Shown here piece after piece: positions 44,886-56,974 of a stretch of 64,000 nucleotides of DNA (the stretch's first letter is position 1; each line of letters starts with the position of its first letter). The position numbers and the translations under genes were made by a program. The notes below the pieces were generated by a model. The model made no database searches. It had not been told where the DNA came from and worked only from the letters and a program-made list of their open reading frames with translations. The DNA is from Cylicocyclus nassatus (lineage: Eukaryota; Nematoda; Chromadorea; Rhabditida; Strongylidae): the NCBI GenBank assembly GCA_958299035.1, contig CATQJL010000001.1:8858284-8922283 (forward strand). Direction: 5' to 3'.

Positions 44886-45215
44886 AGGCACTGTCCACCC
44901 AGACCAACTTTTAATTTTAGTCGCTCCGGGGTCCCTCCTGCCCCTGATTCCGAATCCGACAGTCCCCATTTCGGAGAACTCTCAGACCAGGCCTGTTCTC
45001 GTGGGGGAACGGTGATTCGATGGGCGCGCACGAATGGGCCGGCAGTACTGGAGGGGGCGGTGCCACCCAGGGGCCTTTGTGCCTCTTTGTTATTCCGTAG
45101 TAAATTTTCGCTCTCAAAGCGATATTTTGCGTAGACTCTCGGTCTTTGGGTTGATTGAGGGTCCTTCTATCGTAAGGTGCCAAAAGCTCAAGAGACCATA
45201 GGGTGGACTGTGTCT
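44886..45215. mobile_element. TTAA-type MITE, diverged copy
   Basis: AGGCACTGTCCACCC after TTAA at 44882-44885, with GGGTGGACTGTGTCT at the right end. The right flank has decayed (ATGA). Related by its ends to 28223, 49306 and 60560. Confidence 0.55.
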
Positions 45216-45764
45216 ATGACGGATTTGTTAACTCGGCCGTATCCAGGCAAGTCTGTGCGCAGTTCTCCCTCAACTAAGCTATTGCCTAACTATCATGATA
45301 TGATCTAGTTGCAGCAAATACAACATTAATTCGTAAGCGAAAGCAATGTACGCTCTATGAACAATTTGCGTCGCGTCAAATAGCAAACAACTTGTCGATA
45401 GGGGCATGACATCTAAACGGGCGGAACAGCATCGCCATCTTTAGGAAAAATGTACTAAAGTCAGTTCGTCTAATATCTTTTGTGCCGGAAACGACCGTCA
45501 GCTTAGTCATTCAACGGAATCATCATGCAGTAGATACATCCAGTTACAGTACTGTAAATATCTATGATACATAATACTGTATTCGCCATAACAGCTGAGA
45601 ACTTTACCATCACCTTTACAGCATATTTCTGACTATATAATCCACTTTCAAATTTCATGAGATTTTGGCGCACTGCACCAGACACTTGATTCAGTAATCC
45701 TGGTCAGGTATGGTGATCTGACACTGTAAACCGGTATCGTATACTGTAGGCAAAGATAACCTTA

Positions 45765-45905
45765 CAAGGGTCGTCACGAACTCGAAGCGGTCGATCAGCA
45801 CAAGATGCATACCGTTACGGAGAGCTTGGAAAGCTGATTCCAAATCTGTCCTCCCTATCTGCAGAGCACTTTTAAAGAGGGAGTTATGAACGATTCTCGG
45901 GATAA
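45765..45905 (+). repeat. Solo left end of a Tc5-like MITE
   Basis: CTTA followed by CAAGGGTCGTCACGAACTCG, then GCTGATTCCAAATCTGTCCT and GAGGGAGTTATGA, matching the family's left arm. No right terminus was found. Confidence 0.55.
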
Positions 45906-47532
45906 GCTGCAGCCGCTTTGTTTGCTTAGAATTTTCACGACGAATAAATTTTGTAGGCAAAGCGCAGTGCAAATATGCTGTTTCTGAGCACGATAAGATC
46001 GAATTAGCTGCGAGACAACTTGTTTGCATCGTATGTAAGCTCAATAAATTGGTAAATAAGCTTTCAGATTGGTTTTTTGTACCCTAATGATGTTCTCAAA
46101 GCAAAGTAGTATACTAATCAAATGGTCAAGAGAGACGAAAACATTCAGCAAAGAAGAACCAAGGATCAGAATATGAGAGGGCTGTGTATTGTTATAATCA
46201 TCAGTGACAGACTTGAACTTCGCTAAGGGCGATTTTGTGCAGTCGACTTGAGCGTTCAAATTTTTTGGGTAACAAAGTGGAACAAACCTACACGTATGGA
46301 GATCGGTTGAATTCGAGGTCCCACGATTTGTAGCAAAAATGATTTGCACAACCTATATCGAGTAAATCGAAACAAAACTTGAGCAAAGTTAGCTTAAGAT
46401 GATTATTAGACTTTAAGACTTACTAATAAGCTCAGCCAAGAACGAACAATGGAAGACAAGTCGACTTGCCCTTGAAAGGTAGAACGAGTGAAATGAGCCA
46501 CAGAAAAAAATGCTATTCTGGAGAGCCGCCAATGCCAAAGAGTCGGAACGTCAGGTTTTGCCGGGACTTTGCATGTTGGAATAACCTGACTTAATGCGCA
46601 CGAAGACCATATTCAACCACTCGGGGCAAAAAATCGTATTACGGATTCTTTATAACTTTACAAGAAATCCACGCCTACCATGCGAAATTACATTTTCATC
46701 AAAAGCATGTCAAACAATCCCCTAGACCAAATTTCTTCCGAACATATGACAATTTATATTTTTGTTAATGTATAAATTGCCCTTATACTTACCGTAACCC
46801 TCAAACGCGGCAGATTTCGGTGACTATTGCATCTGTTATTTGGATTCAATGCCAAAGGATGTGTGAGCCGTATTTGAATAGAAAAAGTCATGGAACAAAT
46901 TGCAAAGCTTAGGTGCCAACCTAATAAATATCTTATGTGAGAACAATATGTGTAAGCAAGTCAAAAATCGGCAGGTTTATTGGAGGTACATTTTTTAAAA
47001 TATTTTGGCTCAAAACTTCAGGATTGAACATTCCTCGTTGGATGTTCAAAAGCACCCGTAGAGCCTGCCGTCTACCGAATGTTACATCAGCCTTGCCTCC
47101 CCCCCCCCCCCAAAAAAAAATAAACAGAATTTTTTGAAGTCTTCAAAATAGAAAAAATAACGACTTATAATTAAGCGCTAAGAAGTCTGTTTTTTGCGCG
47201 TGTATGTGTATAAGCCTGTCTGTCACGAAGTCCATAGAAAGAGTTAGATAATCCCATGTCTAAATAATCACTCACTGAAACTTTGCTAAGTAACTATCGT
47301 TTTTAAACAAGTTGTGAGTGTTTGGACAAAGTATACCTTTGCGTAAAAGTGAAATAATGCTTTTAAAGCACCTGATAGGGGAGCTGTTCAAATGCAGCTG
47401 TAATTGCATCAACAAAAAAAAGGATAATAAGTTTCGAATAGAAAGTCCATCCCATGAAAAATAAAAGACATTCATTGAAAAATAAAGGAGGTGGCAAACG
47501 CTAGTTTCTCAAGTTTCTCTTGATTCTTTCAG
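45906..47532. other. No gene supported
   Basis: AT-rich, short open frames only. A poly-C/poly-A tract lies near 47098-47118. Confidence 0.35.
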
Positions 47533-47583
47533 CTTACACTGGAAAATGTCCTAACAATGCAAACTGCAAGATTCCTTTACCAG
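47533..47583 (+). CDS. Isolated exon candidate (17 codons)
   Basis: TTCTTTCAG precedes CTTACACTGG and the frame reads LTLENVLTMQTARFLYQ up to CAG|GTGAAA. It is phase 0 at both ends. No partner exon could be joined with confidence; the exon at 49733 has a different phase. Either a piece of a gene whose other exons I missed, or chance. Confidence 0.25.
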
Positions 47584-48872
47584 GTGAAAAAATAACAGGC
47601 AATTGGAAGAAAGTACTTCTGTGCTGACCCTCCCTTCTTTACTGATTCAATCAGTAACAGGAGACGCCTCAACTTACTATTTGTAATCCTCACTATTAAC
47701 TAACAATGCTTTCCTGTGATGTTTGGTCTATTCGATATTGGACGAAATGTACGGGAATTTTAGGCTGATCATATTACGATCATTGAGTGATAAGCTTTGA
47801 GGGGATGGTTAGAAGTGTTCGTCATCACCTGTGACTATCTACGTGCTATTCACTGCTAAAACGCTAATATCAAATCTGACAATCCTATCTGCTACATCTC
47901 AAAAGAACATAAGACGAAATTTAGTAGAACACTGTATATGAAATGCTAACTTGGACCTGTGGTTGAAGTTTGTTTCAGTGGTAGGCTAAAAGTTGTTGTT
48001 CTAGGTTTTCCTTTGTTTAGCATTTAGCAGTTTAGCGCAGAGCCCATCTACATATCAATATCTGCATTCTGTTTCTTTATGCGTTTATTTTTTGATGAGA
48101 CACAGCAAAGAACACCCAAAATCGGCAATTTATCTGAACTATTACCTGGAAAAATTAGTCATCACGGTTGACAAAGTGAGCCGGCTAGGCTAAGCTTTTG
48201 ATTTGCAAACGTTTATTTTGAAATAACATACATGCAAGGATCTCAAAACTGGAAATATTCCTTGTCGTACGCGCATTTTGTGCATGCACATACTCCATTC
48301 TCGCATGCATAGTCGCACAACTGCAAAGCGCCATTTTGAGATGTGTGGACAAAAATCCAAAAGCAAACCTTTTAACAATCTTTTATCATACTGTAGGATG
48401 GGTTTTTCATTCTAAGCAGCTGCTTACATGTTCGTATATATAACAAAGCACGCACGCATGTTCTGTGAAATCTCCTCATGCGAGCTTGGAGCAATTTACT
48501 GTGATTGATATTGTGAATTTCAAAGTGGATAAATCATGCACGAAGAACCCATAATGTTTGATTATTGATTTTCCATGCAATTCAAAAATAACGTTGTATA
48601 TGGAACTTCCCACAATAGTCAAGTCAAACAAGCGAACAAACTCACTGTCGCAGCGTTTTATTTTCGAGTTCGTAAAGGTTGTAAATTAGTTTTCCGATAC
48701 TAGTGTGAATAGTAAAACATTGCCAGAGTGAAAGTGACTAGCCTCCAACTCTAGCCGAAGCAAACCGATAATAATTGAGGGCTATTCTTATGTGCTGAAA
48801 AATAAAAATAAACCTATTTGGTTGATGGGGATCAGGTAATTTGATCGAAAAGGGTGCGTAGCAAGTGATACC
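47584..48872. other. No gene seen; decayed Tc5-like block near 47870
   Basis: GCTAATATCAAATCTGACA and TATCTGCTACATCTCAAAAG near 47865-47920 recall the Tc5-like subterminal block. Otherwise nothing was recognised. Confidence 0.35.
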
Positions 48873-49250
48873 TGGGCAGCCGACTGCTGCCGCAGCCAGC
48901 TGCCGGAGCTGCCGGCGAAGCCGCTGCGGATGGCACAATAATCATTCTCGTCACCTAAAATCCTTGCCGAGAGGTGTTCTCGGACCTCTCGCGCTGATTT
49001 GCCATTTTGGAAGTTTTCCGTTTGTGTAATTTTGTATTCGACTGCATGGTTTTCACTGTGTTCGAATTTTTGCTGTCTAAATCGATATGAATACGGAGAA
49101 TATCACGCTATTGGCCGATATCGCACATCAGCGCGAGATGCGGAAGATCCTCTCGGCAAGAATTTCAGACGACGAACGTAATCACTGTACCACATGCAGC
49201 GGATTTGCCGGCAGCCTTGGGGGCTTGTTGCGGCAGCAGTCGGCTGTCCA
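48873..49250. mobile_element. Foldback element with GGGCAGCCGACTGCTGCCGC end
   Basis: The left arm GGGCAGCCGACTGCTGCCGC pairs with CGGCAGCAGTCGGCTGTCC at the right. CTTGCCGAGAGG and CTCTCGGCAAG form a second inverted pair inside. An internal short open frame (49087-49281) is probably incidental. Confidence 0.6.
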
Positions 49251-49305
49251 CGTACCGCGGAGCCGACTCATCAAAGACTGACATCCATCTTGCTGGGCTG
49301 TTTAA

Positions 49306-49709
49306 AGGCAGTGTCCGGGCAGAAACTCGACTTTTAAAAAATCAATTTATCTGGGGTTATCCGCAACGCTGAATCCGAAAATCCATATCAGAAAGCACGA
49401 AAACGGCGAGAACATGCATTTTCCAAGCCCTTACATTTCGAAATTTGAGGATCCCCGCCAGGCTAAGACGCAGAGTTGCAAAGAGCGCACGGTTTTTAAC
49501 TATGGCGGCATACGTACTCTGCCGTCTGGCAGGAATTCAAACAGCTCGGAGGACCCCGCCCCGAGGCGTAAGTTTCCCCACTTTGCAATTGTTTTTCTTG
49601 CTTTAGGTCGAACGTTTTATGCTCGCAGTTGCGCGATGTTGTGTCTCAGGGGGGCTACTTTCACATGGCAGAGAAATCTCAAAACCCCCATCTTGCCCGG
49701 ACACTGCCT
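49306..49709. mobile_element. TTAA-type MITE, best copy
   Basis: Exact TTAA at 49302-49305 and 49710-49713 flank AGGCAGTGTCCGGGCAGAAA / TTGCCCGGACACTGCCT. The clean duplication suggests it is the youngest of the four copies here. Confidence 0.85.
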
Positions 49710-49732
49710 TTAAGAACGCCTGCGATTGGTAG

Positions 49733-49959
49733 GTATCCAACAACCTGACGACATCAAAGCTTGGATACAGACATCCGCTTTATTTCGAGACATGCGAGAA
49801 ACGCACTGTTTACAATCACAAAGAGCAGTAATTGTTTATCCGAAAATGGATGAAAAACTAGCTAAGCCATGGTACCCATTCGTGGCCATTCACACGGAAA
49901 TTCCAATAATTGGCAATGTAGACTTCCTTCAGTTTCCTTCTAAAGGCTTTACACAATAG
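49733..49959 (+). CDS. Candidate terminal exon between two MITEs
   Basis: The frame is open from 49714; an acceptor-like GGTAG ends at 49732. The translation includes DDIKAWIQTSALFRDMRETH and WYPFVAIHTEIPIIGNVDF, and ends at TAG 49957-49959. The composition looks like real protein, but no family was recognised and the acceptor is weak. A TTAA MITE ends 23 bp upstream and a foldback MITE begins at 49960, one base after the stop, so both ends may have been reshaped by insertions. Confidence 0.35.
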
Positions 49960-50221
49960 TTATCGTCGTCTCCCCGGAGTACGTTGGGCGGAGCTTTTGC
50001 GGACATTTCCAACACGTTGGTAAACTTGTTAATTCTCTGCTACAAGGCATTGTTCTTTGTGATCTCTCGCTACCAACGCTGCCACGTGTGACAACAGCGT
50101 ATAAACGTGGCAATTTAGAGAGTACGAAGAACCATGCTTTGCAGTAGAGGCTTGACAAGTTCACCAACGTGTTGAAATGTCCGCAAAAGCTCCGCCCACG
50201 TACGCCAGGGAGACGACGATA
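49960..50221. mobile_element. Foldback MITE with TTATCGTCGTCTCCC end
   Basis: About 75-bp arms: GGGCGGAGCTTTTGCGGACA on the left, TGTCCGCAAAAGCTCCGCCC on the right, and ends TATCGTCGTCTCCC / GGGAGACGACGATA. It abuts the stop codon of the candidate exon at 49733-49959. Confidence 0.85.
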
Positions 50222-50556
50222 GCAATCAAGACTGCGAGAGATATGCATTGTGACCATCTAACTCCCGTCAGACATGATTATAACAAATTTGCAACTTTCT
50301 TTTCCTTTGGGTAATGCAAGTCAAAAGCACAGCATCACATAAGTGGGCATAGAGATTCTGCTGGAATTCGATGTGAATATTGCTTTTTTACCACTATATA
50401 GCATAATGCTTGCTGAGCTGTTGAATGTCGAGCAGATATGAGAGACAAGCAAATAATTTTTGCAACCATCTCTGAACATTCAATATTTTAGTTTGAAATC
50501 ACAGTCATAGAAAATGGGAATGAGCTGCACTGAATGCACACCTTTCAGCCTCGCTT

Positions 50557-50749
50557 TTAGTTGTTTTTATACGAGGTGCTGTGATTGCTCGTAGAACCGA
50601 CAATTTTAAGCTGGGCTAATATGTACAGTAACTGAATTATGCATCGAGTTCCGCAAGTGATATGCTGGCGAAAGCTGCATGAGTCTGCAGATACCGGAGA
50701 AACGACGGTGATGACAGCAATAAGTAGTAAAAAGTGTTTTTTGAACATC
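50557..50749 (-). CDS. Small predicted secreted peptide, 63 aa
   Basis: Reading the minus strand, CTTTCAG ends at 50750 and the ATG follows one base later (50748), the layout expected of a spliced-leader acceptor in nematodes. The product begins with a signal-peptide-like MFKKHFLLLIAVITVVSPVSA, with probable cleavage after VSA, leaving a ~42-residue peptide with three cysteines (C-x7-C-x3-C) and stop at 50557-50559. An odd cysteine count suggests either a further exon or dimer formation. I recognise no family. There is no evidence that it is a toxin. No AATAAA was seen near the 3' end. Confidence 0.4.
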
Positions 50750-51938
50750 CTGAAAGAGTTAATCTATATGGATTTCTAACAAGGAACATAAGATATGATC
50801 ATTAATTCCAACATCTCCAATATGGTGAAGCGTCGTATTATACTGTCACTGTACAAACTGGGATAAATTAAAAAATAACTTTTACTTATTTTCGATCAAT
50901 TTAGAAATTCAAGGTGATTCTACCCAATCCTTTTGCCCATGATTATAGAGCTTCAACAGTTTTCCTTTATTGATGACTACCGTTTGGGATTCTGTGACTT
51001 GCGAAAGCGAGCTTTATGTGCACAAAAATAAATAATTAAATAACAGCAAGTGCTCCACACTTCGTCACTCCATTGAAAATTTTTAAAAAATGATAATTGT
51101 GCTACAAATAGTTGCTAAAAGTGAACTGTGTACCCTAAAGTAAACTGTGTGCTCCCACTTGAAACACCAGTTTCATGCAAGAAATGGAAAAATTCTAGTC
51201 GACAGTTTCGTTTGAGCTGTCTTATAGAGTTGTTAGGCTTCAAGGCTTGAGTATTCGCGACCTTTCACTGAGCTTACGTAGCGTTCATGAACTCCTTCGA
51301 GCTTTATCCCACGCAAAGCAGCGTTTGTACCCGCGGAAGCTGGTGTCATGCTGGCGCCCATAAGCGATTTGATCAAAGAGTAAGAAATGCTTCATTGATG
51401 TCACAGTTTTAACAGAAGTTTCAAATTATCTTGTCGCATTTTCAGGGAAAACTGATGATTTTGTGAAACATAAAATCTGATGAGGATAGAGAAACCTTGA
51501 AAAGAAGTGTGTTATTCCGGCATTTCTGCGCTATTTATTTTGTCTAGATGCTTATGCTGGCTGAGAAGTTTTGTATCTGTTTGAATTTGACTAATGTTGA
51601 TATTTTCGATGTTAGCTACTTCGACAACCAAAATATTGCAAGTATGACTACAGATTTGACGAATATATTTCTTGAAGGGCCAGTGAGTAATCATAAGTTT
51701 GCTCCATGAAATAGTGACTACACCTAGATTAGCTACGGTAGACTCGTTGGCACATCCAGTCCCACTATAAAACTTATACGATAAATAGACTTTTCAGAAA
51801 GACTGATTTGATAATCCACGGCAAAAAACAAGTTTTGCAGTAAAAATTGTTCACGTTTCGTGCTCCTTTGACGCATTGTTCGAAATGATATTGTGGAACT
51901 CATAGATAAGGTTGCTGCAAAAATGAATCTTATTAGTA
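50750..51938. other. No gene supported beyond the acceptor at 50750
   Basis: AT-rich single-copy-like sequence with short frames only. It presumably includes the promoter side of the minus-strand peptide gene. Confidence 0.35.
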
Positions 51939-53213
51939 ACTAGCTGGCTTACCCGGCTCCGCCGTATCCGGACCAAACTTGGCACACATACACTTCGGGC
52001 CCCGGCGGGTGTCACAGTCCACTTTTCGTTATCGATCGATGTCGATTTTACCGATTTTTATCGATTTTTTTTGCAGAGTTCACCTACAGGGCTAGGAGTT
52101 GGCACAGGGGGGAAGTGAGCATGGGGATTCCGAATACAATATTAGTTTTCAGAATTATCGATTACTTTTATTGATTTTATCAATTTTTTGTAAATTTTGA
52201 CATGCGAGGCTGGGATCTTGCACAGGGGGGTAATCGAGCATGCTGATTACGAACACAATATTAGTTTTCAGGATCGTCCATTACTTTTATCGATTTTATC
52301 GATTTTTTTGTAAAGTTTGACCTGCGGGGCTGGGAGTTTGCACAGGAGGTAATCGAGCATGCAGATTGCGAATACAATATTAGTTTTCAAGATCGTCCAT
52401 TACTTTTATCGATTTTATCGATTTTTTGAAAATTTGAGCTAGGGGGCTGGAATTTGGCACAGGGGTGTAATCGAGCATGCTGATCACCCCCCTTGGGGAT
52501 GATCAGCATGCTCGATTACCCCCCTGTGCCAACTCCCAGCCCCCTAGCTCAAACTTTGCAAAAAAATCGATAAAATCGAAAAAGTAATCGATAATCCCGA
52601 AAACCAATATTGTATTCGGAATCCCCATGCTCGATTACCCCCCTGTGCGAACTCCCAGCCCCGTAGCTCAAACTTTGCAAAAAAATCGATAAAATCGATA
52701 AAAGTAATCGATAATCCCGAAAACCAATATTGTATTCGGAATCCCCATGCTCGGTTAACCCCCTATGCGAACTCCCAGCCCCGTAGCTCAAACTTTTCAA
52801 AAAAATCGATAAAATCGATAAAAGTAATCGATAATCCTGAAAACCAATATTGTATTCGGAATCCCCATGCTCGATTACCCCCCTGTGCCAACTCCCAGCC
52901 CCGTAGGTGAACTCAGCAAAAAAAATCGATAAAAATCGATAAAATCGATATCGATCGATGACGAAAAGTAGCCTATGACACCCGCCGGGGCCCGAAGTGT
53001 ATGTGTGCCAAGTTTGGTCCGGATCGGTTCAGAAATGGAATTTTCTATTCGGAACATACGTACACACATACATACATACCAATATTGTATTCGGAATCCC
53101 CATGCTCGATTACCCCCCTGTGCCAACTCCCAGCCCCGTAGGGGCTGGGAGTTGGCACAGGGGGGTAATCGACATACATACAGACAAACAGACATTCAGC
53201 TTTATATATAAGA
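51939..53213. repeat. Expanded ACTAGCTGG foldback repeat
   Basis: Starts ACTAGCTGGCTTACCCGGCT and ends TTTATATATAAGA. The interior has been amplified: a ~120-bp unit with CCCCATGCTCGATTACCCCC and ATCGATAAAATCGATA recurs near 52620, 52740 and 52860. A separate perfect palindrome with 30-bp arms (53108-53137, 53141-53170) lies near the right end. Confidence 0.9.
52497..52916. repeat. ~120-bp tandem repeats inside the foldback
   Basis: Three to four near-identical copies in which AACCAATATTGTATTCGGAA recurs every ~120 bp. Confidence 0.88.
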
Positions 53214-54706
53214 TGCATTTTTTCTCAATTTTTAGTTAAGGCAGCATCACATTTACAGCTCCGTGACACGTTGCTATTAGCGGGCACGATGTAGAGCTTG
53301 TATCCACACCGGACAAGAAATACGCTAAAATGAACGATTTACAAGCGCAATGGGTCCAAATAGGTTAGTGAAACGAAAGAGATCATTCTTCTTCTTGTTC
53401 TTCTTCTTTTCTTCACCAACTTCTTCTTTATACTCCCCATTGTCCCGCAGGGTCAGGACCGGTTGTGTTGCATCCAGATTTTTCTTTAATTTGATTGACT
53501 GCTTAATGGTGTGAGGTATGCCACGTGCAGGTCGTTCCGAATAGTGTTCAACCAACGTTGCTTCGGCCGCCGTAGAGTCTTCTCCACTTGGATCTAAGCT
53601 TACCGTTTTTAACCACTTTGTAAAACGTGGCCGGGATTTTCAGGTACCACGCATTTTGCCGGCGATTGGAGCAACTTTGATATGTGCCGCACATCGGTGT
53701 TCGTAATCTTGGACCATCAGCCGTTGTTAAGGCTGCCTTCATACTGATCCCGAAGTCCGGGAACGTTTCAGCACAGTGAACTGCGCTGTGCTAAAACTGA
53801 TCTTGGACTTCGGGATTAGGATGAACGCAGTTCAAAGGTTTTGTTTTTTGGAGTCCGCACACTAACTTTCTGCTTGCACAAGCTTTACGCGACCCACAGT
53901 TTGAGTGCGCATTTTGGGTCTCGATGGCCCTCCATTAGGAGTGCCTTCATACCGCGTAGGCAGCCGCCGCTAGCCGCTCCTGCGCACTACTTCAGTATAC
54001 GGGCTCCAAATCGAAACCATGGATCTTGTTCGTGCTGTATGTCATGATCGTTTTACATTCTGGAAAGGCCTTGGCATGCTGGGATAGTGGGCAAAAGCGG
54101 CTAAAGGTTGCTAGCGGCGGCCGCGGCGTGGTATGCAAACTCTTTTTTGAAAGCAAGTTGAGGGGTCAGGACTAAGACTACGACAGCTCAGGCAGTCTGA
54201 CCTTTTAAAAAGCTGTTCCTGACCATTATTATTTCTGAAGAACGTTTTTCATCCAATTGAAATCGATGGTTAGCACAAACCTCGTTGATTCCACAATAGG
54301 TGTTTGAGCTTACTTCGGCTTGATTTAACTTTGTGGAGGTCCATGGAGTGAAAGCAGTGAAGTTGAAAGACGAAGTGATTGTTGGCAGCATTTCTGAATC
54401 ACTACTGGAAAGCGACACAAAGTCTAATTCCTTATGTGTAGGGTGATTTATTCACTTCCATACCAGGATTATCATGTTTATTGACGCTTCTCAGACGGCA
54501 AGAAATACTAGAATACTACTGGCTGTATTTCTGCTTTGTAACGTGACAGAGCTCCTCATAGACTGCCCCATTTAAGCATTATATTGTACCAGCTGGTCTA
54601 AGATGCTCCGTCCGGCCCTGTCAGAACACTATGATAAAACTCTCACCCCTATTCTTGTACAATCTTTCCCTGTGCTCTACATGCCAATTCACTATTCCCG
54701 CTGATT
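53214..54706. other. No gene supported; one hairpin near 53750-53815
   Basis: ATCCCGAAGTCCGGGAACG pairs with GATCTTGGACTTCGGGAT across a CAGCACAG/CTGTGCT stem. The rest shows short open frames only. Confidence 0.4.
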
Positions 54707-55078
54707 TAGTAATCAGCATGCTCGATTACTCCCCCCCCCCCCCTGTGCCAACTCCCAGCCCAGCTCAAAATTTGCAAAAATCGATAAAATCGGTAAAAGT
54801 AACGGATAATTTTATAAGCTAAAGTTGTATTCGTGATCAGCATACTCGATTACCTCCATGTGCCAACTCCCAGCCCAGCAGGTCAAACTTTACAAAAAAT
54901 CGATAAAAATCGATAAGATAGATATCGACCAATAACGAAAAGTAGCCTATGGCGTCCTTCCCACCCCGAAATGTGCGTGTGTGCCAAGTTTAGTCCGGAT
55001 CGGTTCAGAAATGGAATTTTCTATTCGGAACATAGTACACACAGACAGACAGAGAAACAGACATTCAGCTTTATACAT
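54707..55078. repeat. ACTAGCTGG-family fragment (right part)
   Basis: AATCAGCATGCTCGATTAC, CCCCTGTGCCAACTCCCAGC and a tail ending TTCAGCTTTATACATTA. The left half is missing. Confidence 0.75.
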
Positions 55079-56140
55079 TAGGTTGATGCATAATTCCTGC
55101 AACAAAATAGGTACAGACCGCAACCCGTAATACCAACTTCCAGCTATAAACGGTCGCCAGCCGGTACCCTACAGCCGCGGCCGGTATGCGTCAGTGGCGC
55201 AGCGAAATGGCACTGGGCCACAGTTCTTCCGGAATAATCCTACATCCCAAATAAGATTCGATATATCATGAGATAGAGCAAAACCTAGCTCTACAAGATA
55301 GTGCTCAAAGTTTTGCAGCAGCTTTGATCCAAACGAAGATTGAAGCAAAAAAGAAAGATGCAAGCGTTCCAAAAAACCAAGAAAAAATCGGATGTTCGTT
55401 CAGAAAAATCCTTCAGGATTCATAACTTGTTCATGCATTGTCGCTCCTTGTAAGACATTTCTCTGTGCAGTTGCTGTATTTTTCTCTCAGCTAGAAATTG
55501 AGAAAACGAAGTTTCTAATGTTTGCCAAATTAGCGCTGAGATGTTCTAGCACTGACAGTTGTATAGTATATGCCGTTAGCAGTAAATTTTACATTTTGCC
55601 TTCTAGAGCAGCTAGTTCACGAGAAAAGACGAATGTAGCTCTCCTTATCCGGAGTTTTCTTACCTAGTTGCTAAAAATTCGATATTTCTCGTAAACCAGC
55701 TGCTGTAAAAAGCCGAAAATTCACACTCAAGCTTCTAAGGTCCTATAGTATACAACTTTAGGTGCTAAAACATCTCAGCATTATTTTGGAAAAGAAATGA
55801 AAAACTTCGTTTTCTCAAATTCTAGCTGAGAGGAATATACAGCAACTGCATAGAGAAATGTCTTATACGAAATGACAATGCATGAGCAAGTTAGGAATTC
55901 TAAAGGATTTTTCTGAACGAACTTCCGACTTTTTCTTGGTTTTTTTGGGAGCGCTTGGATCTTTTCCTTTTTTTGCTCCAATCTCCACTTGGATCAAAAT
56001 TGCTGCAAAACTTTGAGCACTATCTTGTAGAACTAGGTTTGCTCTATCTAATGATGTATCGAATCTTATTCGGAATATAGGATTTTTCCGGATTATTGTG
56101 GTCTGTACCTATTTTGGTGCAGAAATTATGCATCAACCTA
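55079..56140. mobile_element. Foldback element, ~1.06 kb, TAGGTTGATGCATAATT ends
   Basis: TAGGTTGATGCATAATTCCTG / CAGAAATTATGCATCAACCTA. The arms extend inward for hundreds of bases (AAAACTTTGAGCACTATCTTG against CAAGATAGTGCTCAAAGTTTT). Mariner-like ends are inferred. Confidence 0.8.
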
Positions 56141-56254
56141 CTAGAAAAAAACCCCTTACCTTGTAAGCGTGTAATTAAAGTAGTTGGTTACAGTTCATTG
56201 GTGAAGTTCAGCATAGCTGGTGAGTCGCAAAGACACCATCATGCAACTCAGACA

Positions 56255-56490
56255 ATTCACCGGAACTTCCGCAGGACAAGCAGAACTTGCAACGTTTCCG
56301 CAGCACTTTCTTAACCATTGAGAAAGTGCACGCTCCAAAATGCGAGGTTTCCGCAGGAAATTGACGTCACAGCGATCGTAAACCGGAACTTCCGCAGCAC
56401 TTTCCATAAAGCGCTGCGAAAGTGCAATGAGGCTCGTAAGGTTTACGCAGCACTTTGACCTGCCAGCGTTTCCGCAGGACTTTGAGAGCG
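56255..56490. repeat. Second CGGAAGTTCCG-type cluster
   Basis: CGGAACTTCCG at 56261-56271 and 56384-56394, with several GTTTCCGCAGCAC and GCTGCGAAAGTGC relatives. Confidence 0.75.
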
Positions 56491-56974
56491 CATGCATTCG
56501 CGATTACGAAATAGCGAACGCAACATCAACAGCGCATAGCGCACTCTTTTCTTCCACACTGTTTCGCTTTTGTTCCTCCTCTAATCTTTCTCTTTTTTCT
56601 TTCTTTCTTCAGTGTTGGCGTAAGTAAACCTATACTCATCCATATTCCAAGTAGTCTTTCAGGCATCGGTGCAGGTGTGTGAACAACCATCACCAAGCTG
56701 CTGGAGTGCTGGAAAAAGACGCAACGGACGGACTTCGTCCAAGCACAACGCCCTTGTTCAGGTATGTCGAACTTCTTTGCTTTATGTGCTTCGATTAATA
56801 CAAGTAATTTAAAACTATTACTCTGTAGAAAATATGCACTGGATATAAATAAACCAGAAGTGATTAGGTAGATGTATCAAAACAAAGGGGGGGAGGGAAA
56901 TGGGTCACCGAAACTTCAAAGTGATCTACAACTCTTGGTGAATATTGAAATATTTTCAAAAATTTTCAGATTAA

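Noticed and set aside
49087..49281. 64-codon frame MNTENITLLADIAHQ
   Set aside because: Lies across an inverted-repeat element, with no acceptor or known domain.
47533..49959. Joining the exon candidates at 47533 and 49733 into one gene
   Set aside because: The first ends in phase 0 while the second needs phase 1, and the intervening donor and acceptor are weak.
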